Positions 19,073 through 27,025 of a stretch of DNA of 64,000 bases are shown in pieces. Origin of the DNA: Streptomyces gardneri (lineage in GTDB: Bacteria > Actinomycetota > Actinomycetes > Streptomycetales > Streptomycetaceae). The stretch's first letter is position 1; each line of letters opens with the position of its first letter. The position numbers and the translations under genes were made by a program. Below the pieces are notes generated by a model. That model had not been told where the DNA came from, did no database searches, and saw only the letters and a program-made list of their open reading frames with translations. The stretch spans positions 1 to 64,000 of the forward strand of contig NZ_BJMN01000010.1 in NCBI RefSeq assembly GCF_006539185.1, in the 5' to 3' direction.

Positions 19073-19114
19073 GTGGGTGGGGGCTCCCCCGGACGGTCAG
19101 GAGCCCCCGCCCAC
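19073..19114 (+). terminator. Strong hairpin between MMPL gene and sensor kinase
   Basis: A 15-bp stem (GTGGGTGGGGGCTCC with GGAGCCCCCGCCCAC, one G-U pair) around a 12-base loop begins seven bases after the transporter stop and ends 16 bases before the kinase ATG. It may attenuate read-through or shield the kinase ribosome site. Confidence 0.55.
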
Positions 19115-19130
19115 TGGGAGGATGGACACC

Positions 19131-20369
19131 ATGGACTTCGCAGCGGCTTTCACCCGTGATCCGCAGGCCGCACCGTATCCGGTGCGGTGCGACGCGACGG
19201 CCGCCGCGGCCTTCGCGGTTCTCGCGGCCGTCCTCGCGCTCACCGTCGACGACGGCCGCCGCCCGGACCTCCTCGGCTGGGCGCTGCTGCTCGCCGCGCA
19301 CGTCCCGCTGGCCTGGCGGCGAAAGGCGCCCATGCCGGTGCTCCTCGCCGTGGTGGCCTGCGTCGCCCCGTACCACGCGCTCGACTACATGCACCTGGCG
19401 CCGATACCCGCCTCCATGACCGCCCTGTACACGGTCGCGTCCACCGGCCGGCCGCGGCGGACGGTGCTCGTGGGTCTCACCGTCACCTCCGTCACGCTCA
19501 CGATCCAACTCGTGGTCAACCCGCACGAGATGGTGGAGCTGCTCCGGGTCTCGGGCTGGGTGATCGCGATGCTCGTCTTCGGCGCGAGCATCCGGCTCTA
19601 CCGGCAGCTGGTGGCCGGTGTGATGGAGCGGGCCGAGCGGGAGGCGGAGGGGAAGGTCGTCGAGGAGCGGCTGCGGATAGCCAGAGACCTCCATGACCTC
19701 CTCGCCCACTCCATCACCCTCATCGGCGTCCAGACGTCCGTCGCCGCGCACGTGCTGGTCGCCACGCCGGACCGGCTCGACCGGGAGGCGCTCGCCCGGG
19801 CGCTCGACGAGATAGCCGAGACCTGCCGGGACGCGCGCGCCGAGGTCCGTACGACCCTGGACGTGCTGAGGGCCGCTCCGGAGGGCCCGCTGCCCGACCT
19901 GGCCTCGCTGCCCGATCTCGTCCGGACCTCGGGCGCCGATCTGACGGTGCGGACGGGGACGACGAAGGTTCCCGCGGCGGTCGGCGCGGCGGCGTACAGG
20001 ATCGTGCAGGAGTCGCTGACCAACGCCGTGCGTCACGGGGGCGGCCGAGGAGCTGACATGCGGGTCGATGTCGGCCTCGTGGAGGAGGTGTTGACGGTGC
20101 GGGTGACCAATGGGGGTGGCGTCGGCGGACAGGGCGGGGCGGGCGCCTCGGGAGCCGTCGGTGATGTGGGTGGGGATGGTGGATCGGGTGGCGATGGTGG
20201 TGGTGGTGTGCTTGGTCCGGGACTCGCGGGTGGGGCGGGGTACGGGATTCTCGGGATGCGGGAGCGGGCCAGAAGCGTCGGTGGCACCTTGAGCGCGGGG
20301 CCGCGCGCAGGCGGGGGTTTCGAGGTGTCGGCGCGGCTGCCGCTCGTGATGAAGGAGGTGGCGGTGTGA
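19131..20369 (+). CDS. NarL/DesK-type sensor histidine kinase with Gly-rich insertion
   Basis: A 412-residue kinase with four to five N-terminal membrane helices (about 22-155). The HisKA_3 motif RIARDLHDLLAHS has phospho-acceptor His188. The ATPase N-box is YRIVQESLTNAVRHG and the G-box is AGYGILGMRERA. Between these boxes lies an abnormal glycine-rich run of about 44 residues (DNA 20109-20240). The start is the ATG at 19131, nine bases after GGGAGG; the ATG at 19122 abuts that site. It overlaps the response regulator by four bases. Confidence 0.85.
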   Translation: MDFAAAFTRDPQAAPYPVRCDATAAAAFAVLAAVLALTVDDGRRPDLLGWALLLAAHVPLAWRRKAPMPVLLAVVACVAPYHALDYMHLAPIPASMTALYTVASTGRPRRTVLVGLTVTSVTLTIQLVVNPHEMVELLRVSGWVIAMLVFGASIRLYRQLVAGVMERAEREAEGKVVEERLRIARDLHDLLAHSITLIGVQTSVAAHVLVATPDRLDREALARALDEIAETCRDARAEVRTTLDVLRAAPEGPLPDLASLPDLVRTSGADLTVRTGTTKVPAAVGAAAYRIVQESLTNAVRHGGGRGADMRVDVGLVEEVLTVRVTNGGGVGGQGGAGASGAVGDVGGDGGSGGDGGGGVLGPGLAGGAGYGILGMRERARSVGGTLSAGPRAGGGFEVSARLPLVMKEVAV

Positions 20370-21022
20370 TCCGGGTGCTGCTCGCGGACGACCAGAACCT
20401 CGTGCGGGCGTCGTTCGCGATGCTCGTCGAGTCGGCGCCGGACATGGAGGTCGTCGGACAGGCGGCGAACGGCAAGGAGGCGGTGGAGCTGGCCCGTTCG
20501 GCGCGGGCCGACGTGGTGGTGATGGACGTCCGGATGCCCGAGCTCGACGGTATCGGTGCGACCCGGCTGATCGCCGCCGACGAGGACCTGGCCGGCGTGC
20601 GGGTGCTGGTCCTGACGACGTACGACACGGACGAGCACGTCATGGAGGCGCTGCGGGCGGGCGCCTCGGGGTTCGCGGTCAAGGACATCCGCCCGGCCGA
20701 GCTCCTGGCCGCGATACGTACGGTGGCGGGCGGGGAGGCCCTGCTGTCGCCCGGTCCGACGTCACGGCTGATCGCCCGGGCCCTCGCGCTGCCCCCGACT
20801 CCTGTGACGGGCGGACCGGAGGGTCTCTCGGACCGTGAGCGCGAGGTGCTGACGCTGGTGGGCCGGGGACTGAACAACACGGAGATCGCCGAAGCGCTGG
20901 GGCTGTCGCCCCTCACGGCCAAGACGCATGTCAGCCGGATCATGGGGAAGCTGGCGGCGCGTGACCGCGCCCAACTGGTCATCGTCGCCTACGAGTCGGG
21001 GCTGGTGATTCCTGGTCGGTGA
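20366..21022 (+). CDS. NarL/LuxR-type response regulator
   Basis: A 218-residue regulator. The receiver domain has acidic residues Asp8 and Asp9, phospho-acceptor Asp54 in VVMDVRMPELDG, and a conserved Lys in FAVKDIRP. The C-terminal LuxR helix-turn-helix reads LSDREREVLTLVGRGLNNTEIAEAL. It starts at a GTG overlapping the kinase stop (GTGA), so the pair is co-translated. The likely targets are the upstream MMPL gene and itself. Confidence 0.9.
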   Translation: MIRVLLADDQNLVRASFAMLVESAPDMEVVGQAANGKEAVELARSARADVVVMDVRMPELDGIGATRLIAADEDLAGVRVLVLTTYDTDEHVMEALRAGASGFAVKDIRPAELLAAIRTVAGGEALLSPGPTSRLIARALALPPTPVTGGPEGLSDREREVLTLVGRGLNNTEIAEALGLSPLTAKTHVSRIMGKLAARDRAQLVIVAYESGLVIPGR

Positions 21023-21070
21023 GTGTGGTCCCCGGTCGGTGAGTACGTGCCCTGGTCGGTGGGTGCGGGT
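21011..21070 (+). repeat. Three tandem 20-bp repeats
   Basis: Three copies with an exact 20-bp period, core CCTGGTCGGTGAGT (second copy CCCGG, third GGTGGGT), at 21011, 21031 and 21051. The first copy includes the response-regulator stop codon. A 20-bp period places copies on the same DNA face after two turns. Confidence 0.7.
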
Positions 21071-21169
21071 GGCCGGCATCGCCGCTCCGGGGGCCCGTCC
21101 GGGTGGCGCCGGGCAGCGCGGTGGCCTTGCGGTGGCTTTGCTGGTGGTGTGCTCCTAGGTCCTCACAAT

Positions 21170-21187
21170 AAACCGCACGTGTGGTTT
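21170..21187 (+). promoter_or_regulatory. ARE-like palindrome upstream of the SARP gene
   Basis: AAACCGCACGTGTGGTTT is an 18-bp palindrome with one mismatched pair. Its core ACCGCACGTGTGGT matches 11 of 14 bases of the core upstream of the ScbR-like gene (22838-22851). It resembles the autoregulatory elements bound by gamma-butyrolactone receptors. It lies about 134 bp before the SARP start. Confidence 0.6.
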
Positions 21188-21320
21188 GATTTGAGGGTCA
21201 CGCTGCGGGACCTGCCTTGGCGTGGCATCCCTTGGGCGTGCCATGGGCGCAACCGGGTGCGGTGAGCCCCGTGGCCTGCGCCGGGGCGCCCGGGCCGTTC
21301 ACCCTGAAGGAGAGTGCGCC

Positions 21321-22184
21321 GTGCGATTCCACCTCATCGGACCGTTCCAGATCGTCGGCTTCGACGGCGGGGTCCTTCCGGCGGGAAGCCCCAAGGTCTC
21401 CCAGGTCCTGGCCCTGCTCCTCACCCATGCCAACACCCCCGTGACGCCGGACACGCTCATCCGGGAGCTGTGGCAGCACGGCCCGCCGCGGTCGGCCCTC
21501 AACACGGTGCAGACGTACGTGCATCACGCACGCCGCCTGGTCGCCTTACCGGACGTCCGGCCGGACGGCGGGCGCCCTGTGCTGAGCACGCAGTTCGGCG
21601 GGTACACGATGCACGTCGACGAGGCGGCCGTCGACGTCAAGGTCTTCGAGGGGATGGTTTCCCGGGGGAAGGAGGAGTTCCGGGCGGGCCGGTACGAGGC
21701 CTCGGCCGACGCTCTCGGCTCGGCGCTCGGGCTGTGGCGCGGCCCGGTGCTCTCCAACGTGCCGACGGGCGGCGTCCTCGCCGGCCGGATCGTCCATCTG
21801 GAGGAGTTGAGGATCCGGGCGCTCGAAGTGCGGATCGAGGCTCTGCGTCTGCTCGGGCGACTGCGTGAGCTCATCCCCGAGCTGCGCGCCCTCGTCCACG
21901 ACTACCCGCTCAACGAGTGGTTTCACGGCCGGTTGATCGCCGCACTGCATGAGGCCGGGCGGCGCGCCGAGGCGCTGGACGCCTATCGGAGCGTCCGGCG
22001 CCTGCTGCGCGACGAGTTGGGACTCGAACCGTCGCCCGACGTCCAGCGGCTGCACGAGCGGGTGCTCAGCCCTCTCCGGGTCCCGTCGGCGCCCGCCGCG
22101 ACGCTCGACGGAGACGGTCAGCCGGAGATGCCTCGGGGGGCGGACTCGGCCACCTCGGCGCGCCGGGCCGGCATGTCGTCGTAG
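21321..22184 (+). CDS. SARP-family transcriptional activator
   Basis: A 287-residue activator of the Streptomyces antibiotic regulatory protein type. The N-terminal OmpR-like winged helix (MRFHLIGPFQIVGFDGG and VTPDTLIRELW, residues about 1-95) is followed by a bacterial transcriptional activation domain (about 100-255) with ELRIRALEVRIEALRLLG and RRLLRDELGLEPS. No NB-ARC part is present, so this is a small ActII-ORF4-like SARP. The GTG at 21321 has AAGGAGAG seven bases upstream. Its 3' end overlaps the convergent ScbR-like gene by 67 bp. Confidence 0.85.
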   Translation: MRFHLIGPFQIVGFDGGVLPAGSPKVSQVLALLLTHANTPVTPDTLIRELWQHGPPRSALNTVQTYVHHARRLVALPDVRPDGGRPVLSTQFGGYTMHVDEAAVDVKVFEGMVSRGKEEFRAGRYEASADALGSALGLWRGPVLSNVPTGGVLAGRIVHLEELRIRALEVRIEALRLLGRLRELIPELRALVHDYPLNEWFHGRLIAALHEAGRRAEALDAYRSVRRLLRDELGLEPSPDVQRLHERVLSPLRVPSAPAATLDGDGQPEMPRGADSATSARRAGMSS

Positions 22185-22795
22185 AGGTGGGCGGCGCGGG
22201 CGGCCGAGATGTCCAGGCGGGGCAGGACGGCGGGGGTCGCCACGGCCGCCAGCAGGAGCCGGAGGAGCAGGGCGATCTCGCCCGGCAGGTCGTACGTGCC
22301 GGGAAGGCCTTCGGTCACCACCCGGACACCGGTCCAGGTGGACACGATCATGCGGCCGACCTCTTCCTCGTCGGTGTGCGCGAGCACCTCCCCCCGCGCC
22401 TTGGCCTCCCTGAGGAAGCCGGCCATCAGCTCGGCCCAGTCCGGCCAGGCGGTGCCGAACTGGCGGCGCGCCTGGGGGTCGACCGCGATCCGCAGGGCCG
22501 CGCTGAGCATCGGCTCACGGGGCAGCCGGTAGGCCAGCAGCAGCAGGGTGTCGGCTAGTTCCTGCAGCTTGAGTGCGTGCGGGCGGACGCCTTCGGTGGT
22601 GACGGCCGCGGCCAGGACCCCGCGCGCCAGGTCGCCCTTGGAGGGGAAGTGGAAGTACAGGGCTCCCTTGGTGACTTCGGCCCGCTCCAGGATCTCGGCG
22701 ATGGTCGTCGACTCGTAGCCGTGCTCGTCGAACGTCGCGGCCGCGGCCTCCAGGATGATCTTCCGGGTGCGGATCGCCCGCTCCTGCTGTGCCAC
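22118..22795 (-). CDS. ScbR/ArpA-type TetR-family repressor
   Basis: A 225-residue TetR-fold regulator. Its N-terminus, RAIRTRKIILEAAAATFDEHGYESTTIAEI then VTKGALYFHFPSK, matches the gamma-butyrolactone-receptor branch (ArpA, ScbR) very closely. Such proteins bind palindromic ARE sites and leave them when a signal lactone or antibiotic binds. The start is the second GTG (22795), which has GAGGAG five bases upstream. A matching palindrome lies 38 bp upstream. No butyrolactone synthase gene is nearby, so it could be a pseudo-receptor. Confidence 0.85.
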   Translation of the reverse strand: MAQQERAIRTRKIILEAAAATFDEHGYESTTIAEILERAEVTKGALYFHFPSKGDLARGVLAAAVTTEGVRPHALKLQELADTLLLLAYRLPREPMLSAALRIAVDPQARRQFGTAWPDWAELMAGFLREAKARGEVLAHTDEEEVGRMIVSTWTGVRVVTEGLPGTYDLPGEIALLLRLLLAAVATPAVLPRLDISAARAAHLYDDMPARRAEVAESAPRGISG

Positions 22796-22832
22796 AGCCA
22801 CTCCTCACCTCGTGCGGTTCCGTCACCATCGA

Positions 22833-22856
22833 AAGAGACCGCTCGCGCGGTATCTT
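22833..22856 (-). promoter_or_regulatory. ARE-like operator upstream of the ScbR-like gene
   Basis: A 24-bp palindrome with arms AAGAGACCGCTC and GCGCGGTATCTT (10 of 12 positions complementary). Its inner core ACCGCTCGCGCGGT (22838-22851) closely resembles known ARE sites and the palindrome at 21170. The position, 38 bp before the start codon, fits autorepression. Confidence 0.7.
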
Positions 22857-22964
22857 ATCGTGCGATCGCAGCCCGGCCCCCTCGCTCCGGGTCCGATCCG
22901 CCGGCTCCGCCACGCCGTCGGTGTCGCCCTGAGCAAGGGGCCGTTCTGCCGTCCGCGCCGCGGT

Positions 22965-23456
22965 TCAGCGACGGTCCCCGTCGGTCCAGATGCGGCTCTT
23001 GAGGTCCGAGCCACGGAGCACCTGCACCCGCCAGGGGTCGATGCGCAGGACGTGGTAGCCGGGGTCTTCGAGGCCGCCGCGCCAGAAGCCGATCGGGTCG
23101 TACCCCACGCCCGCGGGGCTTCCCTCGCGGTAGAGGTCCCAGGCGTGCTGCCGGGACTCCGGGTCCGTGGCCCAGGTGGAGACGCTGTCGATGAACACGG
23201 CGTTCTGGCGGGGGTTCCAGTACGAGTAGGTCGTATGCGGGTTGTGGGCCAGATGAGCCACCTTGACGGGTGTCTTGTAGGCCGCCAGCCAGCCGACCGG
23301 CTTTCCGTCGACCATTTCCCAGACGGGCAGGAGCACACGGGCTCTGGGGCGGGATTTCCTGTCCACCGTGATCATGGTGCAGTAGACGATGTCCTGGATG
23401 TAGGCGAAGAACTTCTCCTCGATTTCCGAGAAGGATTCCACCGTGGTGGCAGACAT
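22965..23456 (-). CDS. Pyridoxamine-5'-phosphate-oxidase-fold flavin protein
   Basis: A 163-residue split-barrel protein of the PPOX class, recognised by MITVDRKSRPRARVLLPVWE, KVAHLAHNPHTTYSYW and a C-terminal WRVQVLRG. Members bind FMN or F420 and reduce small molecules; the substrate here is unknown. GAAAGGAACC precedes the ATG at 23456. It lies 23 bp downstream of the DHA2 exporter gene, so the two likely form an operon, perhaps for detoxifying and exporting one compound. Confidence 0.75.
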   Translation of the reverse strand: MSATTVESFSEIEEKFFAYIQDIVYCTMITVDRKSRPRARVLLPVWEMVDGKPVGWLAAYKTPVKVAHLAHNPHTTYSYWNPRQNAVFIDSVSTWATDPESRQHAWDLYREGSPAGVGYDPIGFWRGGLEDPGYHVLRIDPWRVQVLRGSDLKSRIWTDGDRR

Positions 23457-23479
23457 GTCGGTTCCTTTCGGGAGGAGAA

Positions 23480-24958
23480 TCAGCGCGCCGCTTCGACGGG
23501 TACGTTCTTCTCGGGAGCCGCGGTGGGTACGGGGCCGGTGTCGCCCTCCCCCGCCCCTGCTCTGCTGCGTAGGCCGAAGGCGCTGATGACGGCGGCGACG
23601 AGGGCGGCGACCAGCGGCACGACCAGGGCGGCGCGGTACCCGTCGAGGAGGGCCGCCGGGGACGTTCCGTCCGTCGCCGCGATGTTGACGGCCGCGACGG
23701 AGGACAGGCCGAGGGCGGCTCCGAACTGGAAGGACGTGTACAGCAGGCCGCCGGCGACGCCCTGCTCCTCCTCCGCGACGCCGTCGGTGGCCAGGATCGT
23801 GAGCGGCCCGTAGGCCAGGGAGAAGGCCAGACCCAGGATGATCAGGCTCGGGAACATCGCCCAGTACGTCCAGTCCGCGCCGATCGGCAGGAACAGGGCG
23901 TAGGAGAGAGCCGCGAGGAGCAGGCCGCCGAAGATCACCCGGGCGTTGCCGAACCGGGCCACGAGCCGGGGCGTGAGGGTGGGAGAGAGGATCGCGTCCA
24001 CGCCGATGACGATGAGGGCGAAGCTGGTCTGCAGGGTCGACCAGCCGCGCAGCTCCTGCAGGTAGAGCACCGCGATGAACTGGAAGCCGAAGAAGCCCGC
24101 GGCGAAGAGCATGCCGGCGAGGTTCGCGCGGACCAGCGAGCCGCTGCGGAAGATCCCCAGGCGTACCAGCGGCGAGGCCGACCTGCGCTCGATCGCGACG
24201 AACACGAGGAACAGGACCAGGCCGGCCCCGATCGTGGCCGCCGTCCAGGCCGCGGAGGCGTGTGCGGCACGCTCGACGCCGAAGACGAGGAGCAGGATCG
24301 CGCCGGTGACGCTGAGCGCACCGGCCAGGTCGACGCTCTGACCCTGGCGGTCCGGGCGCGGGGACTTCGGGATGAGGACGACCGCCGCGACGAGGATGAG
24401 GAACGTGAGGACGACCGGGGCGAAGAACACCCAGCGCCAGTCCACGGCGGCCAGCAGACCGCCGACGACCAGGCCGATGGAGAAGCCGCCCGCGGCCGTG
24501 CCGGAGTAGACCAGGAGGGCCTTGTTGCGCTGCGGGCCCTCCTCGAAGCTCGTGGTGATGATGGACAGGCCCGCCGGGGTCATGAACGCGGCCGCGACAC
24601 CCGTCACGAACCGGGCGACGATGAGCATCCAGCCCTCCGTGGCGAAGCCGCCGAGGCCGGAGAAGAGCAGGAAGACCACGAGCCAGAACACGAACATCCT
24701 GCGGCGCCCGAACAGGTCGGCTGCCCGGCCGCCGAGCAGCATGAACCCGCCGTAGCCGAGCACGTAGGCGCTCATCACCCACTGGAGCATGCCCGTGGAC
24801 ATCTCCAGGTCCTCACGGATCGCGGGCAGGGCCACATTGAGCATGGCCACGTCGATGCCTTCGAGGAAGATCGCACCGCAGAGCACGAACAGCACGCCCC
24901 ACGCGCGCCCGCTCATCCGTCCGGTGTCGCTTCCCGAAAGCGCTTGCGGTGTGGACAC
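23480..24958 (-). CDS. DHA2-family (14-helix) MFS drug exporter
   Basis: A 492-residue major facilitator. The first helix carries EGIDVAMLNVALPAI, a DHA2 signature, followed by GGRAADLFGRRRMF and the antiporter region GVAAAFMTPAGLSIITTSF. About fourteen helices are predicted. Proton-driven drug or metabolite efflux is the expected role. The GTG at 24958 has AAGGAG eight bases upstream. It heads the operon with the flavin protein and lies near the SARP/ScbR-like regulators, which may control it. Confidence 0.85.
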   Translation of the reverse strand: MSTPQALSGSDTGRMSGRAWGVLFVLCGAIFLEGIDVAMLNVALPAIREDLEMSTGMLQWVMSAYVLGYGGFMLLGGRAADLFGRRRMFVFWLVVFLLFSGLGGFATEGWMLIVARFVTGVAAAFMTPAGLSIITTSFEEGPQRNKALLVYSGTAAGGFSIGLVVGGLLAAVDWRWVFFAPVVLTFLILVAAVVLIPKSPRPDRQGQSVDLAGALSVTGAILLLVFGVERAAHASAAWTAATIGAGLVLFLVFVAIERRSASPLVRLGIFRSGSLVRANLAGMLFAAGFFGFQFIAVLYLQELRGWSTLQTSFALIVIGVDAILSPTLTPRLVARFGNARVIFGGLLLAALSYALFLPIGADWTYWAMFPSLIILGLAFSLAYGPLTILATDGVAEEEQGVAGGLLYTSFQFGAALGLSSVAAVNIAATDGTSPAALLDGYRAALVVPLVAALVAAVISAFGLRSRAGAGEGDTGPVPTAAPEKNVPVEAAR

Positions 24959-25318
24959 AGAATTATCTCCTTGTAAGCGAGGGAATATTTCCAGGGAGCC
25001 GCCCGCATTCTGGCCGCGGGCGAGTGGAGTTCCCTTGACGTGCGCGTGAGAACCGGATTTCCGCGTCCCCGCTTTCCACTACCGGAATCATGCGGCGACG
25101 GCCGGAAACGCGGAAGAACGCACTTTGAAGTCACCCAGGCACCTCAGGGGTACCGACCCGGCGCACGGACGCGGGCACGGGCGTGGGCGTGGGCGCGGGC
25201 CCCTCGCCCGAGGAAGCCGGAAAGAAACTTCGGCAGGTGGTGTCGAGAAGCCGCGGCCTGCTCCGTCCCCGTAGTGAAGGCGGCCACAATGGGCCGCATC
25301 AGACCGAGGAGAACCACC
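24959..25318. other. Divergent promoter region, exporter / ECF42 operon
   Basis: These 360 bp hold no supported gene. They contain the exporter leader (minus strand, AAGGAG ribosome site) and, on the plus strand, the candidate ECF42 promoter at 25241-25267. A GC-rich stretch around 25165-25200 has short GGGCGT repeats of no clear meaning. Confidence 0.6.
25241..25267 (+). promoter_or_regulatory. Candidate ECF42 promoter
   Basis: TGTCGA (25241-25246) and CGTC (25264-25267) are separated by 17 bases and lie 52 bp before the DGPF/YCII gene. The published ECF42 consensus is TGTCGA in the -35 and CG(A/T)C in the -10 region, so this fits autoregulation by the downstream sigma factor. Confidence 0.65.
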
Positions 25319-25726
25319 ATGGCCAAGTACCTGCTGCTCAAGCACTACCGAGGCGCCCCGGCCTCCTTCAACGACGTGCCCATGGACCAGTGGACGCCGC
25401 AGGAGATCTCGGACCACATGCAGTACATGCACGACTTCGCGGCCCGGCTCGAGAAGTCCGGCGAGTTCGTCGACGGCCAGGCGCTCGCGCCCGAAGGGAC
25501 CTTCGTCCGGTACGACGGCGAGGGCCGCCCGCCCGTCACCGACGGCCCGTTCGCCGAGACCAAGGACCTGATCGCCGGCTGGATGGTGATCGACGTCGAC
25601 ACCTACGAGCGGGCCGTCGAACTGGCCGGGGAACTGTCGGCGGCCCCCGGAGCGGGCGGGAAGCCGATCCACGAATGGCTGGAGGTACGCCCGTTCCTGA
25701 CCGCGCCGCCCACCATCACCGAGTGA
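25319..25726 (+). CDS. YCII/DGPF-domain protein, ECF42 partner
   Basis: A 135-residue protein of the YCII-related (DGPF) family. It shows MAKYLLLKHYRG, then the name-giving motif VTDGPFAETKDLIAGWMVIDVDTYERAVELA and C-terminal IEVRPF-like HEWLEVRPF. Such proteins almost always sit beside ECF42 sigma factors and are their targets; a biochemical role is not established. GAGGAG precedes the ATG at 25319. It ends eight bases before the sigma-factor ATG. Confidence 0.85.
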   Translation: MAKYLLLKHYRGAPASFNDVPMDQWTPQEISDHMQYMHDFAARLEKSGEFVDGQALAPEGTFVRYDGEGRPPVTDGPFAETKDLIAGWMVIDVDTYERAVELAGELSAAPGAGGKPIHEWLEVRPFLTAPPTITE

Positions 25727-25734
25727 CCTCACCC

Positions 25735-26928
25735 ATGGACGACGCCCTGCTGCGCACCCTCACGCCGAGCGTCCTCACCGTCCTCGTCCGCCGCGGAGCC
25801 GACTTCGCGGCGGCCGAGGACGCCGTACAGGACGCCCTCGTCGAAGCCGTCCGCCTGTGGCCGGACGACCCGCCTCGCGATCCCAAGGGCTGGCTGGTCA
25901 CGGTGGCCTGGCGCAAGTTCCTCGACTCGGCCCGGTCCGACACCGCCCGTCGCCGCCGCGAGGACCGCATCGACCAGGAACCGCCGCCCGGCCCCGCGGC
26001 CCCGGCCGACGACACTCTCCAGCTCTATTTCCTGTGTGCCCACCCTTCCCTGACGCCCTCGTCCGCGGTCGCTCTCACGCTGCGGGCCGTCGGCGGGCTC
26101 ACCACCCGCCAGATCGCCCAGGCCTATCTCGTCCCCGAAGCGACGATGGCGCAGCGCATCAGCCGGGCCAAACGCACTGTCTCCGGCGTCCGGTTCGACC
26201 GGCCCGGGGACGTCGCCACCGTCCTGCGCGTCCTCTACCTGGTCTTCAACGAGGGCTACTCCGGCGAGGTCGACCTCGCCGCCGAAGCCATCCGGCTCAC
26301 CCGGCAGCTGACCGCCGCGATCGACCACCCCGAAGCCGCCGGGCTGCTCGCCCTCATGCTCCTCCACCACGCCCGGCGCGCCTCCCGGACGCTGCCCGAC
26401 GGCGCCCTGGTCCCCCTCGCCGAGCAGGACCGCGGCCGGTGGGACACGGCCGCGATCGCCGAGGGCGTCACGATCCTGCAGGCGGCGCTCGCCCGTGACC
26501 GGCTGGGCGAGTTCCAGGCCCAGGCCGCCATCGCCGCGCTCCACGCCGACGCGCCGACCGCCGAGGAGACCGACTGGGTGCAGATCGTCGAGTGGTACGA
26601 CGAACTCGTCCGCCTCACCGACAGCCCCGTGGCCCGCCTCAACCGCGCGGTGGCCCTCGGCGAGGCCGACGGACCACGAGCCGGCCTCGCCGCGCTCGCC
26701 GCCCTGGACGACGCGCTCCCCCGTCACACCGCCGTGGCCGCGTACCTCCACGAACGCGCCGGCGACCCGGCGACCGCGGCGCGGCTCTACGCCGTGGCCG
26801 CCGGGAAAGCGTCGAACCTCGCGGAACGCGAGCACCTCACGCGCCAGGCCGCCCGACTCAACACAGCCGGGAGGAAGGACGAAAGGAGGGAGGGCGAGCG
26901 AGAGGACGAGTCGACGCGCGGGTCGTGA
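25735..26928 (+). CDS. ECF42-group RNA polymerase sigma factor
   Basis: A 397-residue extracytoplasmic-function sigma factor. Region 2 reads AAEDAVQDALVEAVRLWP with PKGWLVTVAWRKFLD; region 4 contains GLTTRQIAQAYLVPEATMAQRISRAKRTV. A long C-terminal extension of about 200 helical, TPR-like residues (LVFNEGYSGEVDLAAEAIRLTR onward) is diagnostic of ECF42. No anti-sigma gene adjoins; the extension is thought to control activity. The ATG at 25735 fits the family N-terminus; a GTG at 25723 is possible. The last about 25 residues are unusually charged. Confidence 0.85.
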   Translation: MDDALLRTLTPSVLTVLVRRGADFAAAEDAVQDALVEAVRLWPDDPPRDPKGWLVTVAWRKFLDSARSDTARRRREDRIDQEPPPGPAAPADDTLQLYFLCAHPSLTPSSAVALTLRAVGGLTTRQIAQAYLVPEATMAQRISRAKRTVSGVRFDRPGDVATVLRVLYLVFNEGYSGEVDLAAEAIRLTRQLTAAIDHPEAAGLLALMLLHHARRASRTLPDGALVPLAEQDRGRWDTAAIAEGVTILQAALARDRLGEFQAQAAIAALHADAPTAEETDWVQIVEWYDELVRLTDSPVARLNRAVALGEADGPRAGLAALAALDDALPRHTAVAAYLHERAGDPATAARLYAVAAGKASNLAEREHLTRQAARLNTAGRKDERREGEREDESTRGS

Positions 26929-27025
26929 GCGATCGTCAGGTGTAGTCCACGCTGTACACGATGTCGGCCGAGAGACGGGACACTGTCCGTGTCGTCCTCG
27001 ACGCCCACCACCCAGACGCCCACCT

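Noticed and set aside
21011..21070. CRISPR-like array
   Set aside because: Repeats are contiguous with no spacers and no cas genes are present; the same holds for 35070-35120.
21321..24958. Antibiotic biosynthetic cluster
   Set aside because: SARP, ScbR-like repressor and exporter are suggestive, but no synthase or tailoring set is present in the window.
24982..24992. Palindrome GGAATATTTCC upstream of the exporter
   Set aside because: Short, with no partner gene or repeated copy to support an operator call.
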